A DNA stretch of 64,000 bases from Rhodococcus sp. HNM0563 (lineage in GTDB: Bacteria; Actinomycetota; Actinomycetes; Mycobacteriales; Mycobacteriaceae): positions 1-64,000 of the forward strand of contig NZ_JAASAF010000011.1 of the NCBI RefSeq assembly GCF_012726195.1. The letters run 5' to 3'. The notes under the pieces were generated by a model. The model worked only from the letters and a program-made list of their open reading frames with translations. It ran no database searches and was not told the origin of the DNA. Both the position numbers and the translations under genes were made by a program. Below are positions 18,347 to 27,439 of the stretch, piece after piece. Position 1 is the stretch's first letter. Each line of letters begins with the position of its first letter.

Positions 18347-18817
18347 CTACTTCCGGTAGGTGCCGTAGGGCGCGGGTGCGGGAAAGCTGTCGCTGTAGTC
18401 CGGCATGTCCTCGGGGCGGTAGAGGATCACCTGCCAGTGCAGATCGGTCGGGTACTCGTCCTTGCCGGTGCCCTGCAGCATCGAGGGCTGGAACAGGTGG
18501 TAGTCGACCCACAGGGTGGTCGATTCGAGGGGCGTGACCCGACCCTCGGTGTCCTTGGCCACCACCGTGTAGACCACGCTGCCGACTACGACGCCGACCA
18601 GCAGTCCGATCCACCACCAGCCGCTTCCGAGCAGCCACAGAAGCAGTGCTATACCGATGCTGACGGACACCGCGGTTCCGCCTGCGACACCTGCTCCGAC
18701 CCAGTCCACGCCACGGGTGAAACGGAACTCGTCCATCGAGAACTGACGGGACCGGTGCCGGAACAGGTTGGTCCAGTCATGGGAGATGATTTGGGAAGAG
18801 TTGTCGCCGGCGGACAT
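18347..18817 (-). CDS. VirB3/TcpE-like conjugation membrane protein
   Basis: 156 residues with a soluble N-terminus (NLFRHRSRQFSMDEFRF), two closely spaced membrane segments (AGGTAVSVSIGIALLLWLLG and WWWIGLLVGVVVGSVVYTVV) and a C-terminal tail with HWQVILYRPEDMP. Size, topology and position immediately before the VirB4-like ATPase match VirB3/PrgI/TcpE proteins, which dock that ATPase to the membrane. Confidence 0.7.
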   Translation of the reverse strand: MSAGDNSSQIISHDWTNLFRHRSRQFSMDEFRFTRGVDWVGAGVAGGTAVSVSIGIALLLWLLGSGWWWIGLLVGVVVGSVVYTVVAKDTEGRVTPLESTTLWVDYHLFQPSMLQGTGKDEYPTDLHWQVILYRPEDMPDYSDSFPAPAPYGTYRK

Positions 18818-18826
18818 CGCGAGGAC

Positions 18827-19168
18827 CTACTGTCCGTCGACCACGGATACCCCGCCACCAGTGGTGCCGGACTGGACGGTCTCCTTGCCGAGCGAGGCGG
18901 CGAGGCCCGGAATGAAGGTGACCATGCCGATGAAGAGTCCGGCGAAGACCCACACGCCGACGTCACCGATGCGTTCGCGCATCTTGCCCTTGCCGGAGCT
19001 ACCGATCTTCACGGCGAGGATGGACCCGAAGACGGTCAGCAGAGTGCTGCCGATGAGGAGCAGATTGTCGCGGACGTTCTCACCGATGCTATTGACCGTG
19101 TCCCACCCTTGCTGTGCGACGACAGTGGTCGACGGGTCTCCCGTCAACGCCAGAACCTGATCCCACAT
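18827..19168 (-). CDS. VirB2/TrbC-like pilin or channel subunit
   Basis: ATG 19168 is preceded by AAAGGAAG. The 113-residue product has two hydrophobic helices (NLLLIGSTLLTVFGSILAVK and IGDVGVWVFAGLFIGMVTFI) separated by a short basic loop (SSGKGKMRE), the arrangement of VirB2-class pilins. It has no long signal sequence. Longer in-frame extensions run into the gene upstream and are not used. Confidence 0.7.
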   Translation of the reverse strand: MWDQVLALTGDPSTTVVAQQGWDTVNSIGENVRDNLLLIGSTLLTVFGSILAVKIGSSGKGKMRERIGDVGVWVFAGLFIGMVTFIPGLAASLGKETVQSGTTGGGVSVVDGQ

Positions 19169-19302
19169 GCTGTGCTTCCTTTCTAGTGAGGGCCGCACCC
19201 GCCAGGCGGGCCAGTCGCGGCGACTGCACGATCTCGCATGGGTTCTCCACCTGAGCTGGACGTTCGCCGAAATTGTCGTTCTACGAGGGTCTTTCCTGGG
19301 GA

Positions 19303-20874
19303 TTACGCGCTGGGAACCTGTGCGGGATCGAACGGAACGGCCGCGGCCTGCGTCGGCTGCACAGGCGTTGTCGAAGACGAAGACGAAGACGAGGGCGACG
19401 ACGATCCACTGCGTGAGGAACTGTCGGCCGCACCCGATGACGACGCGGCTGCGCCGCTGTTCGGAACCGGTCCCCCAGAGGGATCCAACGCGGACCCCGT
19501 GACGTCGAGGACCGCCCACTTCCCCTGCACGTACCGCAGCCGGATCTGGTAGGTACCAACCTGCTTCGACGTGCTCATCGCGCTGGTCCACTCCACGGTG
19601 GTCTCGGCGACAACCTCGTCGCCGGACTGGTAGTGGATGGTGCCGTCGGACTCTGTCCGGGCGGTGTACACAGTCACCTTCTCCACGGTGGGGTTGACCA
19701 GCAAGCCACGCAGTCCAGCACGGGCCGCGAACGATGCGTCTTCGGTCAACGTCAGATTGAGCTGCTGGGCATCCGACGATCCCCACGCCTGCATGAACGG
19801 AGACAGCACCTGATCGCGCAGCTGCGTCGCCAGTTGGGCGTCCTTGGCTCGGGTCTCGGCGTAGGCGGGAGGAGCACCCAATCGGGGCGCCGGCATGAAA
19901 CCGACATTGCCGACGACCCGCATCATCGTCGGGTCTGCGCGATCGTTGACCCACACCGGAACGACCGCTTCCAACGTCTTCTCCGCGTCGTACGCCACCT
20001 GGTACGTCAAATACGCTGCGGCCCCTTCGGTGTAGCCCTCGCGCACCGAGCTGATCTGTCCGGTGAAGACGATGCTTTCCGGCTTCTCCGCCTCTGCTGT
20101 CGATGTACCGGAGTAGCCACAGCCCGACTCGGTGCCGCTCGTCGCCATCCGAGCCAACACCTCACCGCGGGTGCGGACCGCGGCAGTGTCGGAGGCAGCC
20201 GGACGGGTCAGGCAGATGTTGAGGTACTGCTGACCGAACACCGCTGCCTGCTCGACGGGATACGACGACAGACGAAACCGCAGCGCCTCGTTCTGCGAAA
20301 TCGCGCCCTGCGCCGGGACACGCGATGATCCGATGTTCACCCCCGCCGTGAACGTGGTGCCCGCCGCCAACAGCAGGACACCCACCGGGATACCCAGCCG
20401 CACCGCCCACTGTCGGCTCTTCGTATGGGACGGACGCCCACCGATCGGCGGGACATCGAAGTCGTCATTGGCGGAGCCGTCGTACATCGGCGCCGGCTCG
20501 TGGTCTCCGCGCACGGCCGAGAACGCGGCCGTTGCTCGCCCGCGCAGGCTGTTACCGGTCTTTTTGTCTTTCGCGGTCGGGGTGTCCGGCGTAGCGGTGT
20601 AGGCAGGCTCGGGTTGAGGCTCGGCCGGGGCCCGAGGCGGCGCTGGGCGCGGCCGGGTCGGGCGTTCCTGCATGCGAGGGGCAGCTCCAGACGTCCCGGG
20701 GGCAGCTACCGGTGCGTGCGGCATCGGCCTGCGTTCTGGGACCGGAGGAATGGTCGGTGTGACAGCAGAAGGAGCCGACGCGGCGGGCGGATCGGCCGGC
20801 GCGGGCGTGTAACCCGGAGCCGGCGGAAACGGGTGCACGGGCCGATACCCGGGCGGCGGGGTGGGAGCTGACAT
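19303..20874 (-). CDS. TcpC/VirB8-like conjugation protein
   Basis: A Pro-rich cytoplasmic N-terminus of about 165 residues (MSAPTPPPGYRPVHPFPPAP) is followed by one membrane segment (LGIPVGVLLLAAGTTFTAGV). The extracytoplasmic part of about 300 residues has two alpha/beta repeats of the TcpC type (TYQVAYDAEKTLEAVVPVWV; VAETTVEWTSAMSTSKQVGT) and ends in a Ser-rich low-complexity tail. TcpC domains share the VirB8 fold and form the periplasmic-side core of Gram-positive conjugation systems. ATG 20874 has GAGG 8 bp upstream. Confidence 0.8.
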   Translation of the reverse strand: MSAPTPPPGYRPVHPFPPAPGYTPAPADPPAASAPSAVTPTIPPVPERRPMPHAPVAAPGTSGAAPRMQERPTRPRPAPPRAPAEPQPEPAYTATPDTPTAKDKKTGNSLRGRATAAFSAVRGDHEPAPMYDGSANDDFDVPPIGGRPSHTKSRQWAVRLGIPVGVLLLAAGTTFTAGVNIGSSRVPAQGAISQNEALRFRLSSYPVEQAAVFGQQYLNICLTRPAASDTAAVRTRGEVLARMATSGTESGCGYSGTSTAEAEKPESIVFTGQISSVREGYTEGAAAYLTYQVAYDAEKTLEAVVPVWVNDRADPTMMRVVGNVGFMPAPRLGAPPAYAETRAKDAQLATQLRDQVLSPFMQAWGSSDAQQLNLTLTEDASFAARAGLRGLLVNPTVEKVTVYTARTESDGTIHYQSGDEVVAETTVEWTSAMSTSKQVGTYQIRLRYVQGKWAVLDVTGSALDPSGGPVPNSGAAASSSGAADSSSRSGSSSPSSSSSSSTTPVQPTQAAAVPFDPAQVPSA

Positions 20875-20933
20875 TCAAGGCCTCACAGATCGGTGGCGTC
20901 GGGCGGCGTGGTCAATTCACTGCGCGGGCACAT

Positions 20934-22904
20934 TCAACTTCCGTGCTTCTCCACCTCGGCCTGGCCGCGATCGGGGTCGCTATCCCAGGGGTCGAGCCCC
21001 CACTCGCTGTCCGTCTCGTCCCAGGGGTCCGGACCAGGGTCTGGCGGCAATGGCACGTCGGGGTCTCCCGGACGTCCGGAGACGGGCTCTGGAACCTGCT
21101 GCCCTCTCCTTCTTGGCGGTGGCGCCGCGACGGCCCACGGATCCTCGGCGGCGGTCAGCACAGGAACCGCCGCGGCCTCGTGCGTCAGTTCCTCGACCGA
21201 AGCGGCATCCGCCGACAGCACGTGACCGAGCACCGCGTCCGACCGCACCCGCTCCCATGTCCTGTCGAGCACCTCGTCACGGAGGGCCTCGGCCTGTTCC
21301 ACCGTGGCTGGATCGCCGAAGAAATCGTGCCGGTTCGGAGGTTCGAGCACGGTTACCAACCGCAGCGGCTCGAACCACATGTTCGGCCCCTCGTCGACGG
21401 TGTGCACCGCGCTCAGCGTCGGCGTCTTCGCGATCCAGATGAACTCGCGGGTGTCAGTGGCGTCATCCTTGGTCAGCTCCTGCAGCGTTCCCAAGGGAAT
21501 GCGAGTCTCCCGGACCGAATCGGTCATGCCCGAGTTCATCGACCGGGCGCCAGCCCACAGCCGCCACCTGCCACCGATGTCGATCTCGTGCTTCATCCGT
21601 GGCTTGCGTTTGTCGACCTGTCCCGAGAATCCGCAGACGGCCTGATCGTCGGCGTCGGATCCGAGCTGGAAACAGAAGAGGTTGTAGACCTGCTCGAGCA
21701 CCTGGTTCGCCCACACTCCGGTGCCGTCGACGGCGACGAAGTCACCCCAGCCCTGCGACGAGAGGACCACACGGATGCCCTCGTTCGACGATTTGTTGAG
21801 CAGCCCGAGCAACGCGGCCGCGGCCGCCGTCGACTTCGCCGACCCGAGCTCCTCGACCTGCACCACGAACGGCTTCCACGGCGTCGCGTCAGCTTTGCGA
21901 GAGGAATCCCCGGTCAGCCTCCGGACATCCGCGATGTTCTTCCGCAGCGTCGAGGTCGTGTTCTGCAGATCGAGCAGCACCATCGTCGACACCAGAATGG
22001 ACAGGCTCCGGTAGTCGTTCGACGGCAGCGAGAACACGACAATCTCTCCCTGCAGCACAGCCCGGACGAGATCGATCGTGTCGGTCGCGTCGCGGCCCGG
22101 GCGCAGTCGGCCTCCCAGCGCCGACGAGTTCGCGAACTTCGAGATCAGCGTCTGGCTGTCCCCGATCGCCCCGGCCAGCAGATTGCCCGCCCCCCGGGTC
22201 TTCTGCCCCATCTCCGCGACCCGCTGCTGCAGATCGTTGACGCGGCGTCGGGCATCGACATCGGCCATCGACGGATGCGCACGGAGGACCGCGTCGACCG
22301 TCAGCTGGTTGGCTGCCTTGTCGAGGGCGGCCGGGTCGAGGATCGCGGTGAGCGTCTCGAGCCCGCCCTTGCCGGCGGAGAACCCGGTCAGGTCGGCGAT
22401 GTCGAACGCCAACATCACGACATCCTCGGCTGTCCGCAGGTATGCCGCCGCGTCGCCGTCACGGTCCACCGAATTGAGGAGCATCGCGGTCTTGCTGTCA
22501 CCGTTGCCGCGCACCAGCGGGTCGTAGAACGAGGGCTGGGTGCGCGCGTACGGGTGCGGGCGACGGTAGGCGCCGGAGGACTTCTCGTTCAGCGTGAAGT
22601 GATGGAACGCCCGATTCTCCTGCTGCGCAACCTCCGCCCAGTAGGAGGGAATGTCGTCGCCGCCCTTGAAATCGATAATGCACGCGCCGCCACCGGTCAC
22701 CCGAACCTGCTGAGCATTCATCGAATTCGCGAGACGTGTCTTGCCGGTACGGGGCCCGCCGAGCACCAACGCCGGCAGCTTCAACGTGTCGAGGTCGCAT
22801 ACAGCGGGGTGACCGTATCGGCCGATGCCGACGGCAACCTGCCCCGCATCGTGACCGCGTCGGCGAAGCCCCGTGGTCTTGGAAGAGATCGGATTCAGTG
22901 TCAT
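20934..22904 (-). CDS. Type IV coupling ATPase (VirD4/TcpA class)
   Basis: 656 residues with Walker A LGGPRTGKTR (about 48–57), Walker B FVVQVEELGS (about 350–359) and a downstream SSQGWGDF motif typical of conjugative coupling proteins, which deliver the DNA–relaxase complex to the channel. It lacks an N-terminal membrane anchor. The adjacent gene (22901–23515) encodes a membrane protein and overlaps its start by ATGA, so the anchor may be supplied in trans. The C-terminal 60 residues are Pro/Asp-rich. Confidence 0.85.
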   Translation of the reverse strand: MTLNPISSKTTGLRRRGHDAGQVAVGIGRYGHPAVCDLDTLKLPALVLGGPRTGKTRLANSMNAQQVRVTGGGACIIDFKGGDDIPSYWAEVAQQENRAFHHFTLNEKSSGAYRRPHPYARTQPSFYDPLVRGNGDSKTAMLLNSVDRDGDAAAYLRTAEDVVMLAFDIADLTGFSAGKGGLETLTAILDPAALDKAANQLTVDAVLRAHPSMADVDARRRVNDLQQRVAEMGQKTRGAGNLLAGAIGDSQTLISKFANSSALGGRLRPGRDATDTIDLVRAVLQGEIVVFSLPSNDYRSLSILVSTMVLLDLQNTTSTLRKNIADVRRLTGDSSRKADATPWKPFVVQVEELGSAKSTAAAAALLGLLNKSSNEGIRVVLSSQGWGDFVAVDGTGVWANQVLEQVYNLFCFQLGSDADDQAVCGFSGQVDKRKPRMKHEIDIGGRWRLWAGARSMNSGMTDSVRETRIPLGTLQELTKDDATDTREFIWIAKTPTLSAVHTVDEGPNMWFEPLRLVTVLEPPNRHDFFGDPATVEQAEALRDEVLDRTWERVRSDAVLGHVLSADAASVEELTHEAAAVPVLTAAEDPWAVAAPPPRRRGQQVPEPVSGRPGDPDVPLPPDPGPDPWDETDSEWGLDPWDSDPDRGQAEVEKHGS

Positions 22905-23515
22905 GAGGTCACCTCGGTCGGTGCGATGGTGTGATGGCCGGCGCGGATCTGTTCGGTGACACGGCGCGCACGCATCCGATCAAGGACGCCGACAGGCCGC
23001 CAGTTCGAGAACTCGGGTCCTTCGATCTCGCCGAGCTTCTCCCGCTTGAATCGGCGCACCCGGGTGAACACCGCGGTGACCGCGAAGCCGACAGGAAAGG
23101 CGAACAGGAGCTGCCCGAGTACCGCAGCACCGGCCGTCGCCGTCACGACGTCCCGCAGCGCGGCACCCACATCACCGTCGACACCGGAGGCCGCGTCGGC
23201 CGGCGATGCGCCAGCCAAAGATGTGATGAGCCACGCGGGAAGTCGGAGGGGCTGAAGCGCCCAGGCAAGTACCGACCCGGAGATGAGGACACCGAGGAGG
23301 AAACTCAGGGCCGCCCAGGCTGCCCACCACCGCCCGCGGACTCGTCGCCGCTCGACGACGAGCAATGACACCGCAGTCACTGCGATCGTCGCCGGAACCG
23401 TGACGATCGGAACGAGCACCGCCAGGACGCGGGCTGCGATCGGTAGTCCCGCAGACGTTTCGTTGGATCGCCCTGACGACCCAGGGTCCTCGTCGTAGCC
23501 GTCCTCATCGGACAT
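22901..23515 (-). CDS. Membrane partner of the coupling ATPase
   Basis: ATG 23515 is preceded by GAAGGGAG. The 204-residue protein has an acidic N-terminus (MSDEDGYDEDPGSSGRS) and about four membrane segments (VLAVLVPIVTVPATIAVTAV, WAALSFLLGVLISGSVLAWA, AAVLGQLLFAFPVGFAVTAV), then a basic cytoplasmic tail (RVRRFKREKLGEIEG). It is the first gene of the conjugation operon and overlaps the coupling ATPase gene, which itself lacks membrane helices. Docking the ATPase is an inference. Confidence 0.65.
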   Translation of the reverse strand: MSDEDGYDEDPGSSGRSNETSAGLPIAARVLAVLVPIVTVPATIAVTAVSLLVVERRRVRGRWWAAWAALSFLLGVLISGSVLAWALQPLRLPAWLITSLAGASPADAASGVDGDVGAALRDVVTATAGAAVLGQLLFAFPVGFAVTAVFTRVRRFKREKLGEIEGPEFSNWRPVGVLDRMRARRVTEQIRAGHHTIAPTEVTS

Positions 23516-23665
23516 CGTGCTCCCTTCACCGGAATTCGGTCGGAAGCAGTCTCGGAAACGCCTTCTCCAGGCCCCGGCGCGCGAGTCGACCGACGTCGGC
23601 CGCGGCCGGGTGTCGTATTGCATCCGAGAGGCCGCCTGGCTCGTCCGGTAGCTTTCGAACCAAGA

Positions 23666-23682
23666 CCGCCGAAGTACGGCGG
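23666..23682. promoter_or_regulatory. Small inverted repeat in the conjugation operon's divergent promoter region
   Basis: CCGCCG–AAGTA–CGGCGG lies in the 190-bp gap between the conjugation operon (minus, starts 23515) and the lipoprotein gene (plus, starts 23707), 25 bp before the latter. It is a candidate operator; no clear -35/-10 pair is visible for either direction. Confidence 0.35.
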
Positions 23683-23706
23683 ACGCGGAAGATTGGGGAA
23701 ACAGTC

Positions 23707-24216
23707 GTGACCCGGATGAAGACGTACGCAGGAAGCGCGCTCGCTGCGCTGTGCTTGATCGGTGTCACGGCATGCGGTTCATCCGACGATGACGGCAGCG
23801 AAGCGGCATCTGGCACCGGTTCGCAGGCAGCCACTCCGACGCGTTCGGGTGCTATCGGTCAGGTCGATGGCCGCGTGAAAATGGAAATGGATTGGAACAG
23901 GGCACGGGAAAAGGTTGGGTTCGACAACCTGTCCCCCGCCCTGGGCTCTGTGACTTGCGAGGGAACGGGGCCGTCGTTGAAGGCCAATGTTGCATTCCCC
24001 GAGGGCATTCAGGTCCAGATCGACGCCGCAACCGAGACCGTTGTCGTGACGACGCCGGAGATACAGCCCGTCACGAATCCGATACCCGCGGAGGCTGTGA
24101 CTTGGGGGATGAACGGAGTCGAATTCGACGGTGCCGGTGATGTGCAGCTTCAGTTGGTCGGGGAAGATTCCGCACGTCCTGGAAATGCAACCTTCCGCTT
24201 CTTGGTGACCTGCTGA
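23707..24216 (+). CDS. Secreted lipoprotein of unknown function
   Basis: GTG 23707 (or ATG 23716) gives a lipoprotein signal, MKTYAGSALAALCLIGVTAC, with lipobox GVTAC and an acidic, Ser/Thr-rich linker. The mature domain (about residues 50–169) resembles small beta-rich actinobacterial lipoproteins related to the LppX/DUF-type mycobacterial antigens (GFDNLSPALGSVTCEGTGPS; ends FRFLVTC, so the two Cys may pair). It is divergent from the conjugation operon and could act at the surface in mating or entry exclusion, but nothing in the sequence proves it. Confidence 0.7.
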   Translation: MTRMKTYAGSALAALCLIGVTACGSSDDDGSEAASGTGSQAATPTRSGAIGQVDGRVKMEMDWNRAREKVGFDNLSPALGSVTCEGTGPSLKANVAFPEGIQVQIDAATETVVVTTPEIQPVTNPIPAEAVTWGMNGVEFDGAGDVQLQLVGEDSARPGNATFRFLVTC

Positions 24217-24241
24217 CAGCCCCAGGCTGTCCCATAGTTCT

Positions 24242-24276
24242 GAGGTCCTCGAGATGACAGTCATCTCGAGGACCTC
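24242..24276. terminator. Long perfect hairpin between convergent genes
   Basis: GAGGTCCTCGAGATGAC (24242–24258) and its exact complement GTCATCTCGAGGACCTC (24260–24276) flank a single A. It lies between the lipoprotein gene and the convergent gene at 24347, so a bidirectional terminator is likely. No U-tract is present. Confidence 0.6.
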
Positions 24277-24346
24277 GTGCTTTATGCGCCACCGACCTGT
24301 CGGCGGTCGCATCACGACCCGAACTTCTCCGTTCCGGAGTTGTTCA

Positions 24347-25105
24347 TCATGGGCGTCGGGAGGTGCCACCACCAGAACTCAAGCGTCTCGCGGCCCGATC
24401 TCGATAGCTGCGCCCGGCAGCCCGGATGCGCGCTGCAAGGGCCTCCGGCGAGTACTTCATCGACCCCACCAGTGCCCCGAGTTCGGGCACGACCGGGTGA
24501 GGGGTCCGCGCATGAGCGAGCTGTTCGATGCGGTCGGCGAGTTCGGCGATGGTGTCGAGTTCGGCGACAAGCGCCTGTTCTCGTTCTCGGTCGTCTGCGT
24601 GGTGGCTGAGGAGTCGTTCGATCGCGTCGATGTCCTCGAGGTAGACGTCTTCGAGGCCTGAGTTGTACCAGTACTGGTCCACGTCCAGCAGCACACCGAC
24701 AGGCGCGGTCCGCCGTCGCGGAAGGTCCTCTTCCATGACGGTTCCGTTGACGAGCTGGGCGACGAGGCCAGACTCCCAGGAGCCCGTGCGCCCGATGAGC
24801 AGCCGCTCGACCGACCCGACGTTCGCGGTGACGGAGGCGAGGATGCCGGCGAGCTCGTCGGCGAAATCGATGGCACTGCCGTCTTCTCGGGTGCTGAGGG
24901 CAAGTGCGGTCAAGGCCTCGATCGCCTTGTGCCGGGCCTTCGGGGCGACACCCGATTGGGCGGGCTGCAGGAGCGATGTCTCCTCGTCGGCAGAGGTGGG
25001 GTCTGCGCTGCGGGCAACGGCGCGCATGGCTTCCGGGAAGGTGGTCTCGGGGTGCGCGGCCTGATAGGCGCGGGCGGCTTTCTTGCGGGCCGAGTTCTTC
25101 GTCAT
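24347..25105 (-). CDS. Unknown protein with AARAYQAAHPETTFPEAMR N-terminal motif
   Basis: 252 residues from ATG 25105 (GGAG 8 bp upstream). The N-terminus KKAARAYQAAHPETTFPEAM resembles a short basic helix-turn motif that recurs at the start of many actinobacterial plasmid proteins. The middle (about 65–125) is helical with FADELAGILASVTANVGSVE; the C-terminal half (LEDVYLEDIDAIERLLSHH; REQALVAELDTIAELADRIEQ) looks like a coiled coil, followed by a basic tail. No function is assigned. It is isolated, facing away from a long non-coding stretch. Confidence 0.6.
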   Translation of the reverse strand: MTKNSARKKAARAYQAAHPETTFPEAMRAVARSADPTSADEETSLLQPAQSGVAPKARHKAIEALTALALSTREDGSAIDFADELAGILASVTANVGSVERLLIGRTGSWESGLVAQLVNGTVMEEDLPRRRTAPVGVLLDVDQYWYNSGLEDVYLEDIDAIERLLSHHADDREREQALVAELDTIAELADRIEQLAHARTPHPVVPELGALVGSMKYSPEALAARIRAAGRSYRDRAARRLSSGGGTSRRP

Positions 25106-25820
25106 GGCGGGCTCCGATCACATGGTCGTCGCGGCGGCCCCGCATCCGCCGCCACGGACATGTGACGGTTTCAAGGGGTTGCAGATCCGGTGGACCTTGC
25201 CCTCAGGCGCGGCCGGGGTGGTGATGCGGGCACCTGTCGGCAGCGTCGGGGTCAGCCATGCAACGTGGCTCTAGGTCACGAAAGTAGCAGAACGTAGCGG
25301 ATCTCCCCTGAAAGCAGGAGATGGCTCGTCGTCGTGATGGAAATGCTTGCGTGAATGTGCAGGTAGATGAGCTAATGGGGGGTAGGTCGTTGTCTGTGAC
25401 GGCCGGATGAGAGCGCGGAGTCCGCTCGTTTCGTGAAGTTCCGTGACCTGGGCTTTTAGGGTCTCGCTGGCCGTCAATTCGAGTAACGGCCCATTTTGGT
25501 GGTGCGACTATCGCTAATGACAGTTAGCGCCATCATCAATGCGTCCACCAGCGGTGGCTGGCGAAGGTGTTTTCGGCCCCTGCGGTGACCTGGGTGCGGC
25601 CTAAATACGGACAATCCCGGCACATGTTGGGCGCTCGTTGACGGCGGTCAACACCCCTCCCGCCGTCCGTTTTCTCCCCCTCGATTCGCGTCAATCGATG
25701 CATCCGCCCCTCCCCGATTGGCTCGATGAAAGGCTGCCTCGACGTCAGTTCAGGCTGAAACCGTCACTGTGACGGAATAGGGACGATTGCGCCCTCTGCC
25801 TGCGCCGACCACGCCACGGA
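25106..25820. other. Intergenic region, about 715 bp, no supported gene
   Basis: No convincing gene is seen. A small inverted repeat, CGCTAA at 25512–25517 with TTAGCG at 25524–25529, is the main visible structure. Local composition is more AT-rich than the flanks around 25290–25600 (for example AATGGGGGGTAGG, ATCATCAATGCG). A 68-codon minus frame at 25271–25477 has a TTG start and no ribosome binding site. It could hold regulatory sequence for the gene at 24347 or part of a transfer origin; there is no direct proof. Confidence 0.4.
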
Positions 25821-25830
25821 CTGAAACACC
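25821..25830 (+). promoter_or_regulatory. CTGAAACACC motif, 70 bp before the gene at 25891
   Basis: Exact CTGAAACACC. It is one of eleven sites in the window with the same core at a similar distance from a plus-strand start codon; probably the upstream element of a shared promoter. Confidence 0.6.
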
Positions 25831-25890
25831 CCGCGTCCCTGCTCAGCACCATTCGACGAGTTCAACTGCCCCGACCGTCGAAGGAACCTG

Positions 25891-26718
25891 ATGCCGCCGA
25901 CCTTCCGCCCCACCTACACCTACGACGACCCGCACCTCACCCCGCCAGCCCCTGGCGTCGACCTGATCATGCAGGTCGGGCTCGTGCACTCCCTGCCCGG
26001 TATCGGACCCAAGACCGGAGGCCAGTACATCGGCATCCCCCGTGTCATCGGCCCGCTCCACTCCCGCCTATGGCGACCGCACGACCAGGTCGAGATGACG
26101 CTCCCGAACACTGATCTGCAGCTGGGGAACAACACCTTCCACGTCACCGGCCATCGTCACGGCGAGTTCAAGCTCTCGGAACGTCCCGGCTGGCACTGGC
26201 TGCGGTGGACGATCGCCGACCACCTTGCACACGACCTCCGGCAGGCGGCGGCCGCGGCTGACCTCGGGATCACCCCGGTCTACCCCGACGACCCGCTGGT
26301 CATCGTCCCCTGCGGAGGCAAGAAGGCCGCCTTCCCCCGCCCGGCCGGCGCCATGTACCTCTCCGGCTACCACCGACTCGCCCGACGCGCCGCGAGGGCC
26401 CTGACCAACGACCCGAACGTCAGGATCGTCAGTGCACTCCACGGCCTCCTCACCCTCGACCAGATCATCGCGCCCTATGACCTGCGCCTCGGACAACCCG
26501 GCTCGATCACCGCCGACCACCTCGAGGACCAGGCCAACCAGCAGGGACTCCTCGGCCGCCCAAACGTCGTCATCCTCGCTGGCCGCGACTACACCCGCCT
26601 CGCGCTCTCCATCTGGCCGCACGCCCGCACCCCACTCAACGGCACCCGCGGAATCGGCGAACAACAACACCTTTTGGCCCGCATCGCTGCAGGTGAACCG
26701 ATCGGACAGGTCGGCTGA
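25891..26718 (+). CDS. DUF6884-like protein
   Basis: 275 residues. The C-terminal half carries DPLVIVPCGGKKAAFPRPAG, MYLSGYHRLARRAARAL, IVSALHGLLTLDQIIAPYDL and RLGQPGSI, the pattern of DUF6884-type proteins, a nucleotide-related fold found often in phages and plasmids (CGGKK and ALHGLL motifs). The N-terminal 120 residues are a separate module (MQVGLVHSLPGIGPKTGGQY). A GAAGGAACCTG purine stretch precedes the ATG, and a CTGAAACACC element lies 70 bp upstream. The biochemical role of the family is not known to me. Confidence 0.65.
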   Translation: MPPTFRPTYTYDDPHLTPPAPGVDLIMQVGLVHSLPGIGPKTGGQYIGIPRVIGPLHSRLWRPHDQVEMTLPNTDLQLGNNTFHVTGHRHGEFKLSERPGWHWLRWTIADHLAHDLRQAAAAADLGITPVYPDDPLVIVPCGGKKAAFPRPAGAMYLSGYHRLARRAARALTNDPNVRIVSALHGLLTLDQIIAPYDLRLGQPGSITADHLEDQANQQGLLGRPNVVILAGRDYTRLALSIWPHARTPLNGTRGIGEQQHLLARIAAGEPIGQVG

Positions 26719-26755
26719 GTGGACCTTGGGCGTGCCGTGCGGTCGGGGTAGTGGA

Positions 26756-27286
26756 TCAGAACGTGAAGATCGCGTCCCTGTACTCGAATCCGGGGCTGAC
26801 TTCCATCACCAGATCCGTGGGGTCTGTGACGCTGTAGGCCACCTGGAACTCGGATTCCCGGCCCGGGAGTATCACGGTCGTCGGGGTCTCTCCGATGTTG
26901 CTCGCGGAGTCATAGATCTTGCTTGCTTCGCGGTTCCCGCTCTGCAGGGTCGTCGTGAAGAGCGCGGGGTCATAGTTTTCAGGCGACCCGTTGACGATCG
27001 TGATGGTGAAGGTGATTGCCTGGTCGCCAGGGTTAAATCCGGCGGCAGTTCCGCTTGGTGCGAAGGGCTCCGGCATCCCAACCGTGACTGCGAGACCGTT
27101 CCTGAAGGTGAATCCTTGTCCGAACTTCGCCGTCGCTGGCTCGTCGGAGGTAGTTGCTGTCGAAGCTGCGTCTGGGCGGTTGACGCCCGTTCCTGCGTCA
27201 GGTGTGGATTCGCCATCGGTTTGGCTGCAGGCGGTGAGTGTCGCCACCGCAACCAGTGCGAGGAATCCGAGTTTCCGGTATGGCAT
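26756..27286 (-). CDS. DUF4352-like lipoprotein
   Basis: Signal MPYRKLGFLALVAVATLTAC ends in a lipobox (TLTAC). After a Ser/Thr/Ala linker the mature domain is an immunoglobulin-like beta sandwich of the DUF4352/telokin type: GLAVTVGMPEPFAPSG, AITFTITIVNGSPENYDPAL, REASKIYDSASNIGETPTTV and LPGRESEFQVAYSVTD. Such lipoproteins occur widely on actinobacterial surfaces. AAGGA precedes ATG 27286. It converges with the gene at 25891. Confidence 0.75.
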   Translation of the reverse strand: MPYRKLGFLALVAVATLTACSQTDGESTPDAGTGVNRPDAASTATTSDEPATAKFGQGFTFRNGLAVTVGMPEPFAPSGTAAGFNPGDQAITFTITIVNGSPENYDPALFTTTLQSGNREASKIYDSASNIGETPTTVILPGRESEFQVAYSVTDPTDLVMEVSPGFEYRDAIFTF

Positions 27287-27439
27287 CTCAATCCTTGAAG
27301 TGTGATTTGGAGCACATTCCTGTTGATGGTGTCGATTTTGTTTCTCCAGGTGTTACGCCACCCGCGCCGGCATGACCTACGGTCCACAGAACGTCGGTGG
27401 CTCTCAGTAGGCTCCGTTTCGAGCAGGAGAGGAGCGGTG

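Noticed and set aside
25271-25477. 68-codon minus frame in the intergenic region
   Set aside because: TTG start, no ribosome binding site, no homologue recognised. Not called.
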